Shown piece by piece: positions 32,717 to 40,703 of a stretch of 41,404 nucleotides of DNA (its first letter is position 1; the number at the start of each line of letters is the position of its first letter). Source of the stretch: an uncultured Pseudomonadales bacterium. GTDB taxonomy: Bacteria; Pseudomonadota; Gammaproteobacteria; Pseudomonadales; Azotimanducaceae. Below the pieces are notes generated by a model. That model was given only the letters and a program-made list of their open reading frames with translations. It made no database searches and had not been told where the DNA came from. Made by a program: the position numbers and the translations under genes. The DNA is taken from assembly GCA_937921865.1 (NCBI GenBank), contig CAKZWF010000086.1, positions 1-41,404 of the forward strand, written 5' to 3'.

Positions 32717-33408
32717 TCAGCCCGCCGCAACCAGGCCATCGGATATTCGAGGTCGCGTTCATTGCGCCCGGCAGGCAACAGATCGAGCAGCTGATAAGTA
32801 ACATTCAAAGCATCAAGCCCTCGAGCGTAAACCGAATAGGTGTGATAGACGTGCCCATCGTCAGCTTTTGCAAACACGCTAATCCCGGGCGCGTGTTCGC
32901 CGTAGTGGTGACCGGGCTGAAAGTTGTATGCGGTCTCACCCGCCGCAAGCTGATCGGGGGTATAGAAGACATGGTAATCATTGCTGAAGCTAGAGTTGCG
33001 CGCTGACACCCAGCGATGTTTCCAGCCCATCCGCTGGCGGTAGTCCAACAGGTTTGCCAGCGGTGCCTGAGAGACCGCAACAAAGGCTGCGTCCCGTGCT
33101 GGCAGATGAGCCAGCGCACCTTGAAAACTGTCACTCCAGAACGAACAGCTCGAACAGCCTTCGCTCCAGTCTGCGCCATACATGAAGTGCTGGACAATCA
33201 GCTGGTCGTGCTCGCCAAACAGATCAGCCAGCGACACTGGACCTTCAGGCGACTCAAACCGATAGCTCTCGGTGACTTTGACCCAGGGTAGTTGGGTGCG
33301 CAGTTTCGTCACCTCATCACGCAGCCGGGTAAGCGCCTTTTCTCGCTCCAGCAGCTCGCGCCGGGCCACCAGCCATTGTTCCAGGGTTGCCGTGTTGCCT
33401 GTTTTCAT
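32704..33408 (-). CDS. DUF899 thioredoxin-like protein
   Basis: 234 residues of DUF899, a thioredoxin-like family. An N-terminal helix (ARRELLEREKALTRLRDEV) is followed by the family blocks LPWVKV, LADLFGEHDQLIVQHFMYG, and GADWSEGCSSCSFWSDSF with a CxxC. Then come AFVAVSQAPLANLLDYRQRMGW and SVYARGLDALNVTYQLLDL. It is cytoplasmic; a redox role is suggested by fold and CxxC, but none is established. It is convergent with and overlaps the alpha/beta hydrolase gene by 13 bp, and divergent from isocitrate lyase. Confidence 0.88.
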   Translation of the reverse strand: MKTGNTATLEQWLVARRELLEREKALTRLRDEVTKLRTQLPWVKVTESYRFESPEGPVSLADLFGEHDQLIVQHFMYGADWSEGCSSCSFWSDSFQGALAHLPARDAAFVAVSQAPLANLLDYRQRMGWKHRWVSARNSSFSNDYHVFYTPDQLAAGETAYNFQPGHHYGEHAPGISVFAKADDGHVYHTYSVYARGLDALNVTYQLLDLLPAGRNERDLEYPMAWLRRADQYD

Positions 33409-33618
33409 GCTGTTCCCCTTTACCTTTTGCCCTTGGACCCCTGGTCCACTGTCCCTGCTGACCCCAATCGCCTGGATAATGATTCAAACTTCACTACCAA
33501 ACCAGGGTCGATCCAGGGGCCTTTCAACACCACACTTTCAGGAATATATTACTATCCACCCATTCCAGAGGAATTTGTATAAATTGCGCGGCTCAATTCA
33601 ACGGGAGCACTCAAAGTC
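33409..33618 (+). promoter_or_regulatory. Upstream region of isocitrate lyase with a -10 candidate and repeats
   Basis: TATAAA at 33578-33583 is the best -10, giving a start near 33590; no good -35 is seen at 17 bases. Further up are inverted elements: GGACC-CCT-GGTCC (33435-33447), and CCAGGG elements at about 33504-33521 complementary to the earlier CCCCTGG, which could pair in RNA only if transcription began further upstream. GGGAG at 33603-33607 is the ribosome-binding site. These may be regulator sites for the glyoxylate shunt gene. Confidence 0.4.
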
Positions 33619-35217
33619 ATGGGGTACCTTGCAGATATCGAAACCAACGCCGGTGAGCTGAAAGGCCACGAAAACTGGCGCGCCATCAATCCAGAATACG
33701 TCACCCGCATGCAGCTGCAGAATCGCTTCCGCGACGGTATCGAAATTGCTCAGTACACGGCGGATATCATGCGCAAAGACATGGCCCGCTATGATTCCGA
33801 TCCCAGCCAGTACACCCAGTCCCTGGGCGCCTGGCACGGCTTCATCGCTCAGCAGGAGATGATGTCTGTTAAAAAACACCTGAAGTCTCTCGACCGTCGC
33901 TACATCTACCTGTCCGGCTGGATGGTTGCTGCCCTGCGTTCGCAGTTCGGTCCTCTCCCGGACCAGTCCATGCACGAAAAGACCACGGTGTCTGATCTGA
34001 TCGAAGAGATTTACACCTTCCTGCGCCAGGCAGATGCCCGCGAACTGCGTCATATGTTCATCGAGCTCGACGAAGCCCGTGCCAATGGCGGTGACGTCAA
34101 CGCAATCATTGATCGCATCGATAACTTCGAAACCCACGTGGTACCGATCATCGCGGACATCGACGCCGGCTTCGGCAACGAAGAAGCCACCTACCTGCTG
34201 GCCAAACGCATGATCGAAGCGGGTGCCTGCGCGATTCAGATCGAAAACCAGGTATCAGACGCTAAACAGTGTGGACACCAGGCCGGTAAAGTCACCGTAC
34301 CGCACGAAGATTTTGTCTCCAAGATAAACGCGGTCCGCTACGCATTCCTCGAACTCGGTATCACCAATGGCATCATCGTTGCTCGCACCGACTCACTTGG
34401 CGCCGGTCTGACCCAGAAGATTCCGGTCTCCATCGAACCTGGTGATCTCGGCAGCAAATACAACGATTTCCTGGAAGTTCAGGCAATCAACGATCTTTCA
34501 GAGTTGAATGAAGGCGACGTAACCATTCATCAGGGGGGCCAGCTGTGCAAACCAACCCGTCTGGACAATGGTCTGTATGCGTTCAAAGAAGACACCGGCT
34601 TCGACCGGGTCGTGCTGGATTGCATCACCAGTCTGGAACACGGCGCTGATCTGCTGTGGATCGAGACCGAAAAGCCCAACCTGCTGCAGATCAAAGAGAT
34701 GGTTGACGCAGTAAGGGAAGTTCGTCCGGAAGCCAAGCTTGTGTACAACAACTCACCGTCATTCAACTGGACGATGAAGTTCCGTCAGCAGGTATTCGAA
34801 GAGTGGCAGGCAGCAGGCAAAGACGTATCCGCTTATCCGGATCCAGCGGTAAACGAACGCGGTCTGATGGCCGTCGAGATTGACGATACCGAACTCGGCC
34901 AGGAAGCGGATCGACTGATCCAGAACTTCCAGAAGGACGCCGCCGCACATGCCGGTATCTTCCATCACCTGATCACCCTGCCAACCTATCACACCGCGGC
35001 GCTGTCTACCGACGTGCTCAGTGAAGGTTACTTTGGTGAACTTGGCATGCTCGCCTACGTGCGGGACGTTCAGCGCCAGGAAATCCGCCGCGATCTGGCT
35101 GCTGTGAAGCACCAGGATCTGGCCGGCTCCAACATCGGCGACGATCACAAGGAGTACTTCCTGGGTGAGAAAGCGCTGCTTGCCGGCGGTACCGCCAACA
35201 CGATGAACCAGTTCTGA
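33619..35217 (+). CDS. aceA: Isocitrate lyase, long form
   Basis: 532 residues, the long form seen in Pseudomonas. The catalytic signature is KQCGHQAGKV (Cys218), typical of this subgroup, where shorter enzymes have KKCGH. Other conserved parts: VPIIADIDAGFGNEEATY (metal and substrate), IIVARTDSLGAG, ADLLWIETEKPN and LVYNNSPSFNW. It splits isocitrate into succinate and glyoxylate, the first step of the glyoxylate shunt for growth on acetate or fatty acids. Malate synthase is not in the window. The gene is monocistronic: it has its own upstream region and a strong terminator. Confidence 0.96.
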   Translation: MGYLADIETNAGELKGHENWRAINPEYVTRMQLQNRFRDGIEIAQYTADIMRKDMARYDSDPSQYTQSLGAWHGFIAQQEMMSVKKHLKSLDRRYIYLSGWMVAALRSQFGPLPDQSMHEKTTVSDLIEEIYTFLRQADARELRHMFIELDEARANGGDVNAIIDRIDNFETHVVPIIADIDAGFGNEEATYLLAKRMIEAGACAIQIENQVSDAKQCGHQAGKVTVPHEDFVSKINAVRYAFLELGITNGIIVARTDSLGAGLTQKIPVSIEPGDLGSKYNDFLEVQAINDLSELNEGDVTIHQGGQLCKPTRLDNGLYAFKEDTGFDRVVLDCITSLEHGADLLWIETEKPNLLQIKEMVDAVREVRPEAKLVYNNSPSFNWTMKFRQQVFEEWQAAGKDVSAYPDPAVNERGLMAVEIDDTELGQEADRLIQNFQKDAAAHAGIFHHLITLPTYHTAALSTDVLSEGYFGELGMLAYVRDVQRQEIRRDLAAVKHQDLAGSNIGDDHKEYFLGEKALLAGGTANTMNQF

Positions 35218-35248
35218 CACAAACAGAACCGCTCATCGACAAGTAGAG

Positions 35249-35275
35249 AAACGGCGGCATTGAGCCGCCGTTTTT
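35249..35275 (+). terminator. Intrinsic terminator of aceA
   Basis: A perfect 10-bp stem AAACGGCGGC (35249-35258) / GCCGCCGTTT (35264-35273) with loop ATTGA, running into TTTTT. The A-run on the other side makes it possibly bidirectional, also ending the convergent hydratase-like gene. Confidence 0.92.
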
Positions 35276-35291
35276 CGTTCCGCCGCGCTTA

Positions 35292-36026
35292 TTATTTCGC
35301 CGCGGGCGCTTCCACAATCGTGAAGCTGACCTGGCCGAAGTCTCCATAGTCGGCGACATAGTGTCCAGGCAGCGCTGGCGCCGGTTGACCACAGGTGCCG
35401 GTCATCAGCAGCATCCCCTGCTCTATCGGCAGGCCTCGCAGCGCCGCTTCTTCAAGCATCCACGGCAGCGCCCGTTCGGGGCCACCCAGCGCCTCCTGCA
35501 TTGAGGCTTCGTTGATCAGTTCGCCGTCACGACTCAGCTGTACGCGAACATCATTGAATGTGTTCCGCCAGGGCTGCTGAGATCCACGGATAAAGCGATA
35601 GGCGCCGAGATTTCCGGCTACCAGATTAGCGGCTGTGAGATCCTGCGGCCGGGCGAAGTTCGCGCACGCAAACTCGATGGCCGGGCCGGCGGACAGCGGG
35701 TTGCCTGCGCCATCAATGAGGATGCCGATCTCACACTCAATGACCGACTCTGGATTGACCGTGATTGGATCGTCGGGATCCAGGGACCCGAACGCATAGA
35801 GTTCACCCATCAGCCCATGGGTCAACCCGAAGTGTTTACGGGCGGCAGCCGTGGTCACCCCCGCTTTTAGCCCGGCAATACCCCCGGGTGATACCTTCCG
35901 GACCAATTCCACTTGAACTTGATAGGCCTGTTCCAGAGTCAGGGTTTCAGTGATCGCCGGCAGCGGCTTATCCGCGACGATAGCCTTCGCCATCTGTGCG
36001 ACCAGAGGCTGGTGGGAATCCGTCAA
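35292..36026 (-). CDS. 2-keto-4-pentenoate hydratase / fumarylacetoacetate hydrolase-like protein
   Basis: About 244 residues of the MhpD/XylJ-type FAH fold. Features: LEQAYQVQVELV, GGIAGLKAGVTT, the acidic metal site in ESVIECEIGILID, the FAC-N-FARP block, and GMLLMTGTCGQPAPALPGHYVADYGDFGQVSF at the C-terminus. MhpD enzymes hydrate 2-hydroxypentadienoate in meta-cleavage pathways; decarboxylases of the same fold are also possible. The TTG at 36026 is preferred: AGGAG lies about nine bases upstream and the product then starts like family members. Upstream GTG or TTG starts up to 36086 remain possible. It is convergent with aceA and shares its terminator. Confidence 0.8.
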   Translation of the reverse strand: MTDSHQPLVAQMAKAIVADKPLPAITETLTLEQAYQVQVELVRKVSPGGIAGLKAGVTTAAARKHFGLTHGLMGELYAFGSLDPDDPITVNPESVIECEIGILIDGAGNPLSAGPAIEFACANFARPQDLTAANLVAGNLGAYRFIRGSQQPWRNTFNDVRVQLSRDGELINEASMQEALGGPERALPWMLEEAALRGLPIEQGMLLMTGTCGQPAPALPGHYVADYGDFGQVSFTIVEAPAAK

Positions 36027-36124
36027 ATCCTGTTTCTCCTGCTCATCCACAACAACCCAAGATGACACAGCGCCGGGCAAACGCAAACTGGTACACTTGT
36101 CTCCCGCATATTACTCCCTGAGCC

Positions 36125-38902
36125 ATGCATTTTCTGAATCGGATCAACATCTCAACCAAGGTTTTCCTCGGTTTTGGCATCATTCTCGGGCTGCTGCTGA
36201 CTATCTCCATTGTCAGTCTGGTTGGACTGCTGCGCGCGGAAGACAATCTGAAGAGCTACCGCTCCCTGGCGCGCCAGACTAACGCCGACGGCCGCGTGCA
36301 GGCCAATATGCTGATGACCCGGATCTATGCCAAAGACTTCATCATCAGCGCCAATGCCGAGAACATCGATAAGATTCAGGATCGGGCCGAACTGACGATT
36401 GCGATGCTTGCTGAAGCTCGCGACTTAACCGACAACTCGGGCTACCAGCTGATACTCGACGCGGCGGACCAGGAACTGGCGACCTATGTCAGATACTTTG
36501 GCCTGGTAACCGAACTTCAGGCCACACGCGACGATATCGTCTTCAATCGTCTGAACGTCGTTGGTCCACAGATGGAATCGAACCTGACCGCCATCATGGA
36601 CAGCGCATTTGAAGATGGTGATACCGAAGCGGCCTACCGCGGTGGCATCACCATGCGCAATCTGCTGCTGGCCAGACTTTACGCCAATCGTTTTCTTATT
36701 CAGAACGACGATGACTCTTATCGACGAGTAATCGTCGAATTCGTCCAGATGGAAGACAATCTGGACTCGCTGCTGGACGCACTGGAAAATCCCCAGCGGG
36801 TTACTATTGCCAACCAGCTGCGAGAGGAGTTGAGACTCTATTCCCGGGCTTTCGAAGACGTACATGACGTGATCGTCAGCCGCAACGACATCATCCGTAA
36901 TCAGCTGGATACGATCGGTCCAAAAGTCGCCGACCAGATCGAACGTTTGAAACTGGCTATCAAAGCAGAACAGGACGAACTTGGCCCGAAGGCTGAAGCC
37001 GCCACCAGTCAGGCCGTCTCACTGACGCTGTTCTTCGCGGTGGCGTCTATTCTGTTTGGCACACTGGCTGCCTGGCTGATTGGTTTTGGCGTATCCCGAC
37101 CGATCCGCACCATGACCCGACATATGCGCGAACTGGCAGGCGGCGATCTCGAAACCAACGTCGACTTCCCTGACCGTGACGACGAAATCAGGGAAATGGC
37201 TGAAGCACTGGAAGTCTTTCGACGCAGCATGATTCAGGTTCGCGAACTCGCCGCTGAGCAGAGTCGAGCCACTGAAGAGATTCGACAAGCCAAGGAAGCC
37301 CTGGAAACGCTGAACGAAGAACTGGAAAACAAGGTCACTGCCCGCACCTCCGAGCTTGCAGCGGCAAGTGAAGCCGCCCAGGCAGCGAACCGGGCCAAGA
37401 GTACATTCCTGGCTAACATGAGCCACGAACTGCGCACCCCCATGAATGCCATCCTCGGCTACACCGAAATGCTGATGGAAGAAGCCGAGGACGTCGGTCA
37501 GGACGATTTCATCCCTGACCTTGAACGTATCCACGCCTCCGGCAACCATCTTCTGTCATTGATCAACGACGTACTCGATCTTGCCAAGGTCGAGGCCGGA
37601 AAGCTGGTCGCACTGGCCGAAGATTTCCCTGTGGAAGCGCTCATCGAAGAAGTCACCGCCACCGCACAACCATTGCTGAAGAAGAAGCAGAACACCCTGC
37701 ACATCGACCGGCGTATGGAGCTTGGCGATCTGCACCAGGACAGATCAAAACTGATCCAGGCGCTGCTCAACCTGCTCTCCAACGCAGCCAAATTTACCGA
37801 CAATGGCGATATCACTCTGAAGATCGATCGGTTTGCTCGCGGTGATAGTGAATATCTGCAACTGGCCGTGATTGATTCCGGCATCGGAATCCCAGAAGAC
37901 AAGATCGATCAGATATTTGAAGAATTCGGCCAGGCGGATGACTCAACGACCCGGGACTATGGTGGCACCGGACTTGGGCTGCCGATCTCGCGCCGGCTGT
38001 GCCAGCTGCTCGGCGGCGACTTGACCGCGTCCAGCGAGCCCGGTGTCGGATCAACGTTTACCATCGAGATCCCGGTCGCGCTGCCTGGCTCAAAAAGAAC
38101 AGCCGACCAGACTGTCGCCCCAACGCGCCACGACGATCGCATCCGGCTGGCCTCAGCCGCTCCCGCGGGCTCAACCATTTTGGTTATCGATGATGAAGAA
38201 GACGCCAGGACCATTGTCAGTCGACTGTTAACCCGCGATGGCTTTAATGTCGTCTGTGCGAGTTCGGGCGAAGAAGGACTTCGCCTGGCACATGAACTCA
38301 AGCCGGCCGTGATTACTCTGGACGTCATGATGCCCCAGATGGATGGGTGGTCAGTGATCAGAGCACTGAAGGCAGATCCACAGCTGCACGACATCCCCGT
38401 GATCATGCTGACAATGATGGAAGACAAGACCAAAGCCTACTCACTGGGAGCAACCGATTATCTGGTAAAACCGGTGGAACGCGAGCAGCTCAGGCGCGTG
38501 GTTTCCCGCTACCACACCCCGGAAAAATCAGCAACCGCACTGCTCGTTGATGACGATGAGGCGGTCCGTGACACGGTGTCACACGCACTGACGGGTAGCG
38601 GCTGGAATGTGCGACAGGCAAGCAATGGTCAGGAGGCGCTTGACAGTCTTACCGACGCAACACCAACACTTATCCTGCTCGATCTGATGATGCCGGTTAT
38701 GGACGGGTTCGATTTCCTGATCGAAAAACAGGCTGACGCCCGCTGGAGAGACATTCCGGTCATCGTACTCACAGCCAAGGATCTCAGCGAAGAAGAGAAA
38801 CGGGTGTTAAGTGGGCGGGTGGAGCAGGTATTCGAGAAGGACGCTCAGTCACACGAAGACCTGCTCGGGCTGGTCAGCGAACTCGCTCGAAAGGCCAGCT
38901 AG
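36125..38902 (+). CDS. Hybrid sensor histidine kinase with two receiver domains
   Basis: 925 residues. TM1 is at about 12-36, a helical periplasmic sensor at 37-297, TM2 at about 298-322 and HAMP at about 318-372. A coiled coil follows to 425, then HisKA with SHELRTPMNAILGY (H434), and HATPase with NLLSNAAKFT, DSGIGIPEDK and GGTGLGLPIS. REC1 has D733 (LDVMMPQMDGW) and REC2 D853 (LLDLMMPVMDGF). There is no HPt or output domain and no neighbouring response regulator, so signal leaves through an unlinked HPt or regulator. Both REC domains keep the acidic pocket and the conserved Lys (DYLVKP; VFEKDA). Confidence 0.93.
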   Translation: MHFLNRINISTKVFLGFGIILGLLLTISIVSLVGLLRAEDNLKSYRSLARQTNADGRVQANMLMTRIYAKDFIISANAENIDKIQDRAELTIAMLAEARDLTDNSGYQLILDAADQELATYVRYFGLVTELQATRDDIVFNRLNVVGPQMESNLTAIMDSAFEDGDTEAAYRGGITMRNLLLARLYANRFLIQNDDDSYRRVIVEFVQMEDNLDSLLDALENPQRVTIANQLREELRLYSRAFEDVHDVIVSRNDIIRNQLDTIGPKVADQIERLKLAIKAEQDELGPKAEAATSQAVSLTLFFAVASILFGTLAAWLIGFGVSRPIRTMTRHMRELAGGDLETNVDFPDRDDEIREMAEALEVFRRSMIQVRELAAEQSRATEEIRQAKEALETLNEELENKVTARTSELAAASEAAQAANRAKSTFLANMSHELRTPMNAILGYTEMLMEEAEDVGQDDFIPDLERIHASGNHLLSLINDVLDLAKVEAGKLVALAEDFPVEALIEEVTATAQPLLKKKQNTLHIDRRMELGDLHQDRSKLIQALLNLLSNAAKFTDNGDITLKIDRFARGDSEYLQLAVIDSGIGIPEDKIDQIFEEFGQADDSTTRDYGGTGLGLPISRRLCQLLGGDLTASSEPGVGSTFTIEIPVALPGSKRTADQTVAPTRHDDRIRLASAAPAGSTILVIDDEEDARTIVSRLLTRDGFNVVCASSGEEGLRLAHELKPAVITLDVMMPQMDGWSVIRALKADPQLHDIPVIMLTMMEDKTKAYSLGATDYLVKPVEREQLRRVVSRYHTPEKSATALLVDDDEAVRDTVSHALTGSGWNVRQASNGQEALDSLTDATPTLILLDLMMPVMDGFDFLIEKQADARWRDIPVIVLTAKDLSEEEKRVLSGRVEQVFEKDAQSHEDLLGLVSELARKAS

Positions 38903-38906
38903 CCCT

Positions 38907-39392
38907 TCAGCTATCAAACCTCAGCCCGAAGGCAATATTACCCCGCTCATATTGTTTTGAACCGCGCAGCGGGATCTCGACAAAACCAACGCTCTTATAG
39001 AGACCAATTGCAGGAGTAAGCGAAGTGTTGCAGATCAGAAAAACCTCGTCAGCCGCCAACTGACGCGCACGCGCAAGCAGCGCCACCAGCACCTTGCGCC
39101 CGACCCCGGCAGCCCGGAGGTTTTTGTCGACCGCCATCTTGGTCACTTCAAAACAACCGGGAGCCTCATAGCGCAGCGCACCAACACCAACCGTCCGGTC
39201 ACCCTGCTGAGCAATCAGGATCACCCCGCCATCGGCGAGCAGCGACGATTCCGGATCACTCAGCTGCTCACGATCAGCTGACTCAACTGCAAAGTATTCC
39301 TCGATCCAGGCGAGGTTCAGATCGCGGAAGGCGGCATGATGTTGTGGTGTGTAATCCACAATCACCACTTCGTCAGCAAGAGGCTTGTTCAT
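38907..39392 (-). CDS. GNAT-family N-acetyltransferase
   Basis: 161 residues with one GNAT fold. The acetyl-CoA pyrophosphate loop is LRAAGVGRKVL, preceded by strand FEVTKMAVDK; the C-terminal part has LICNTSLTPAIGLYKSVGF. N-terminal beta-alpha elements include IVDYTPQHHAAFRDLN. It is cytoplasmic and uses acetyl-CoA to acetylate an amine; the substrate is unknown. It is convergent with the hybrid kinase, four bases apart, and on the same strand as YbjQ and the small membrane protein. Confidence 0.85.
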   Translation of the reverse strand: MNKPLADEVVIVDYTPQHHAAFRDLNLAWIEEYFAVESADREQLSDPESSLLADGGVILIAQQGDRTVGVGALRYEAPGCFEVTKMAVDKNLRAAGVGRKVLVALLARARQLAADEVFLICNTSLTPAIGLYKSVGFVEIPLRGSKQYERGNIAFGLRFDS

Positions 39393-39422
39393 CAGACTGC
39401 CAACCAGCGTTTCAGCGTGATA

Positions 39423-39746
39423 TCAGCGTTGTGCCTGCAGCTTGACCGCTGTGCCATAAGCAAGCAGCTCTGCCGCACCCTGCATCACCGGCGAGGTAAC
39501 AAAACGGATTGCGACGATGCCATCCGCACCCAGCGCGTTGGCTTCGGCAATCATCCTATCGAGAGACTGCTCCCGCGCTTCAGCCAGCATCTTGGTGTAT
39601 TCGCCGATCTCCCCACCTACCAGGTTACGCAGCCCGGCGATGATATCCTTGCCGATGTGTCTGGCTCGAATGGTGTTACCGCGGACCAGCCCAAGGGTCT
39701 GCAGCACAGTCATATCATTGAATTCATCCTGCGTGGTCATGTGCAC
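39423..39746 (-). CDS. YbjQ-family heavy-metal-binding-domain protein
   Basis: About 107 residues of the YbjQ (DUF74) family, a homo-oligomeric small protein. Family blocks: LGLVRGNTIRARHIGKDI, VGGEIGEYTKMLAEAREQSLDRMI and ANALGADGIVAIRF. The GTG at 39746 has GGAG eight bases upstream, inside the preceding gene; the ATG at 39740 is the alternative. The function is unknown. It lies two bases after the small membrane-protein gene's stop, so the two are co-translated. Confidence 0.85.
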   Translation of the reverse strand: MHMTTQDEFNDMTVLQTLGLVRGNTIRARHIGKDIIAGLRNLVGGEIGEYTKMLAEAREQSLDRMIAEANALGADGIVAIRFVTSPVMQGAAELLAYGTAVKLQAQR

Positions 39747-39748
39747 GG

Positions 39749-39961
39749 CTACTTCTCCACGTTCTTGTCGTAGTAATCATCTTCGGTACTGGCGAGGCGT
39801 TCTTTGAAAACCTTAATCAGCAGAGCACCCACTCCAACTATCCCTATCAGAATCAGCAGACCGAATGGAAATGCTGCGATGACCCCGATAAACATCGCCA
39901 GCAGGTAACAGAGCGCCACCAGCCCCAGGCAGGCGTAGCCAACCTTCTCGTATTTATCCAT
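39749..39961 (-). CDS. Small membrane protein of unknown function
   Basis: 70 residues. Two hydrophobic helices (VGYACLGLVALCYLLAMFIG and FPFGLLILIGIVGVGALLI) separated by a short turn, then a charged tail (FKERLASTEDDYYDKNVEK) rich in acidic residues and Tyr. With this layout both ends are probably cytoplasmic. I do not recognise a family by name. It directly precedes YbjQ on the same strand (stop TAG then GTG two bases later), a clear two-gene unit, suggesting the membrane protein and YbjQ act together. Confidence 0.75.
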   Translation of the reverse strand: MDKYEKVGYACLGLVALCYLLAMFIGVIAAFPFGLLILIGIVGVGALLIKVFKERLASTEDDYYDKNVEK

Positions 39962-40006
39962 ATCCTTAAGCCATCCCTGTTGATGTGTGGCGCGCTCTGA
40001 GCCCGA

Positions 40007-40504
40007 TCAATCCGCCAGCCAGATCATTGCCACCCGATTGGTCATTCCGGCTGCAGCCTGTTGAGCCAGCTGTTCTTCCAGGAACCCGGCAGACTCCGAC
40101 CAGTCTACAAAGCCCAGTGAACGGTAGAAAGGCGCGTTCCAGGAGAAGTCTGCAAACGTGGTCAGGTTCACGCCCAGCAGGCATCTGGCACGAGCGCTGG
40201 ACATCACCTGCTCCACCAGCAACCGCCCGATGCCACGCCGTCCGGCTCGAGGATGCACGGATACCTGTTCCAGGTATAGCCAGTCATCCTGCGGCTGAGC
40301 CAGCGCGAACCCGCAAATTCGATCCTTCAGAGCAGCAGTCCACAACAGTTGCTGCTCGATACCCTGCATAAGCTGTGCTGGCGTGCGTGCAGCCAACCCG
40401 TCAGGCAGCCGATCAGCCGGGAACAGCTCATCGGCCGCTCGTTCAATTTCGACCAGTTCCGCCAGATCGTCTTTCTCAGCCAGCTTGATTTCGACTCGAC
40501 TCAT
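40007..40504 (-). CDS. GNAT-family N-acetyltransferase
   Basis: About 165 residues. The acetyl-CoA loop is RRGIGRLLVEQV, preceded by the strand LEQVSVHPRAG. The C-terminal region has FSWNAPFYRSLGFVDW, typical of GNATs acting on small molecules. The N-terminus starts EIKLAEKDDLAELVEIERAADE. ATG 40504 is chosen; a TTG nine bases upstream is also in frame. It is unrelated in detail to the other GNAT gene (38907-39392). It lies upstream of the YbjQ pair on the same strand, about 45 bp away, and is divergent from the DUF3089 gene. Confidence 0.85.
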   Translation of the reverse strand: MSRVEIKLAEKDDLAELVEIERAADELFPADRLPDGLAARTPAQLMQGIEQQLLWTAALKDRICGFALAQPQDDWLYLEQVSVHPRAGRRGIGRLLVEQVMSSARARCLLGVNLTTFADFSWNAPFYRSLGFVDWSESAGFLEEQLAQQAAAGMTNRVAMIWLAD

Positions 40505-40703
40505 CGTCTTCAACTTATCTCGCGCACGAGGTAGTGCAGGTCCGCAACGTCAGACTCAACATTCGGAGATATCCGCAGCACATTGAGTGTGTCACCACCG
40601 AATGCCCTCATGACCATACCCTGTTTCCGCCCTTCCCTCTCATCATTACGGATTCTACTCGGGTATCATCCACCTGCCACCCAACTGTTCCATACGGCCT
40701 CCA

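Noticed and set aside
35218..35291. GC-rich palindrome after aceA as a repeat-family element
   Set aside because: It is fully explained as an intrinsic terminator with stem and T-run, and I see no second copy in the window.
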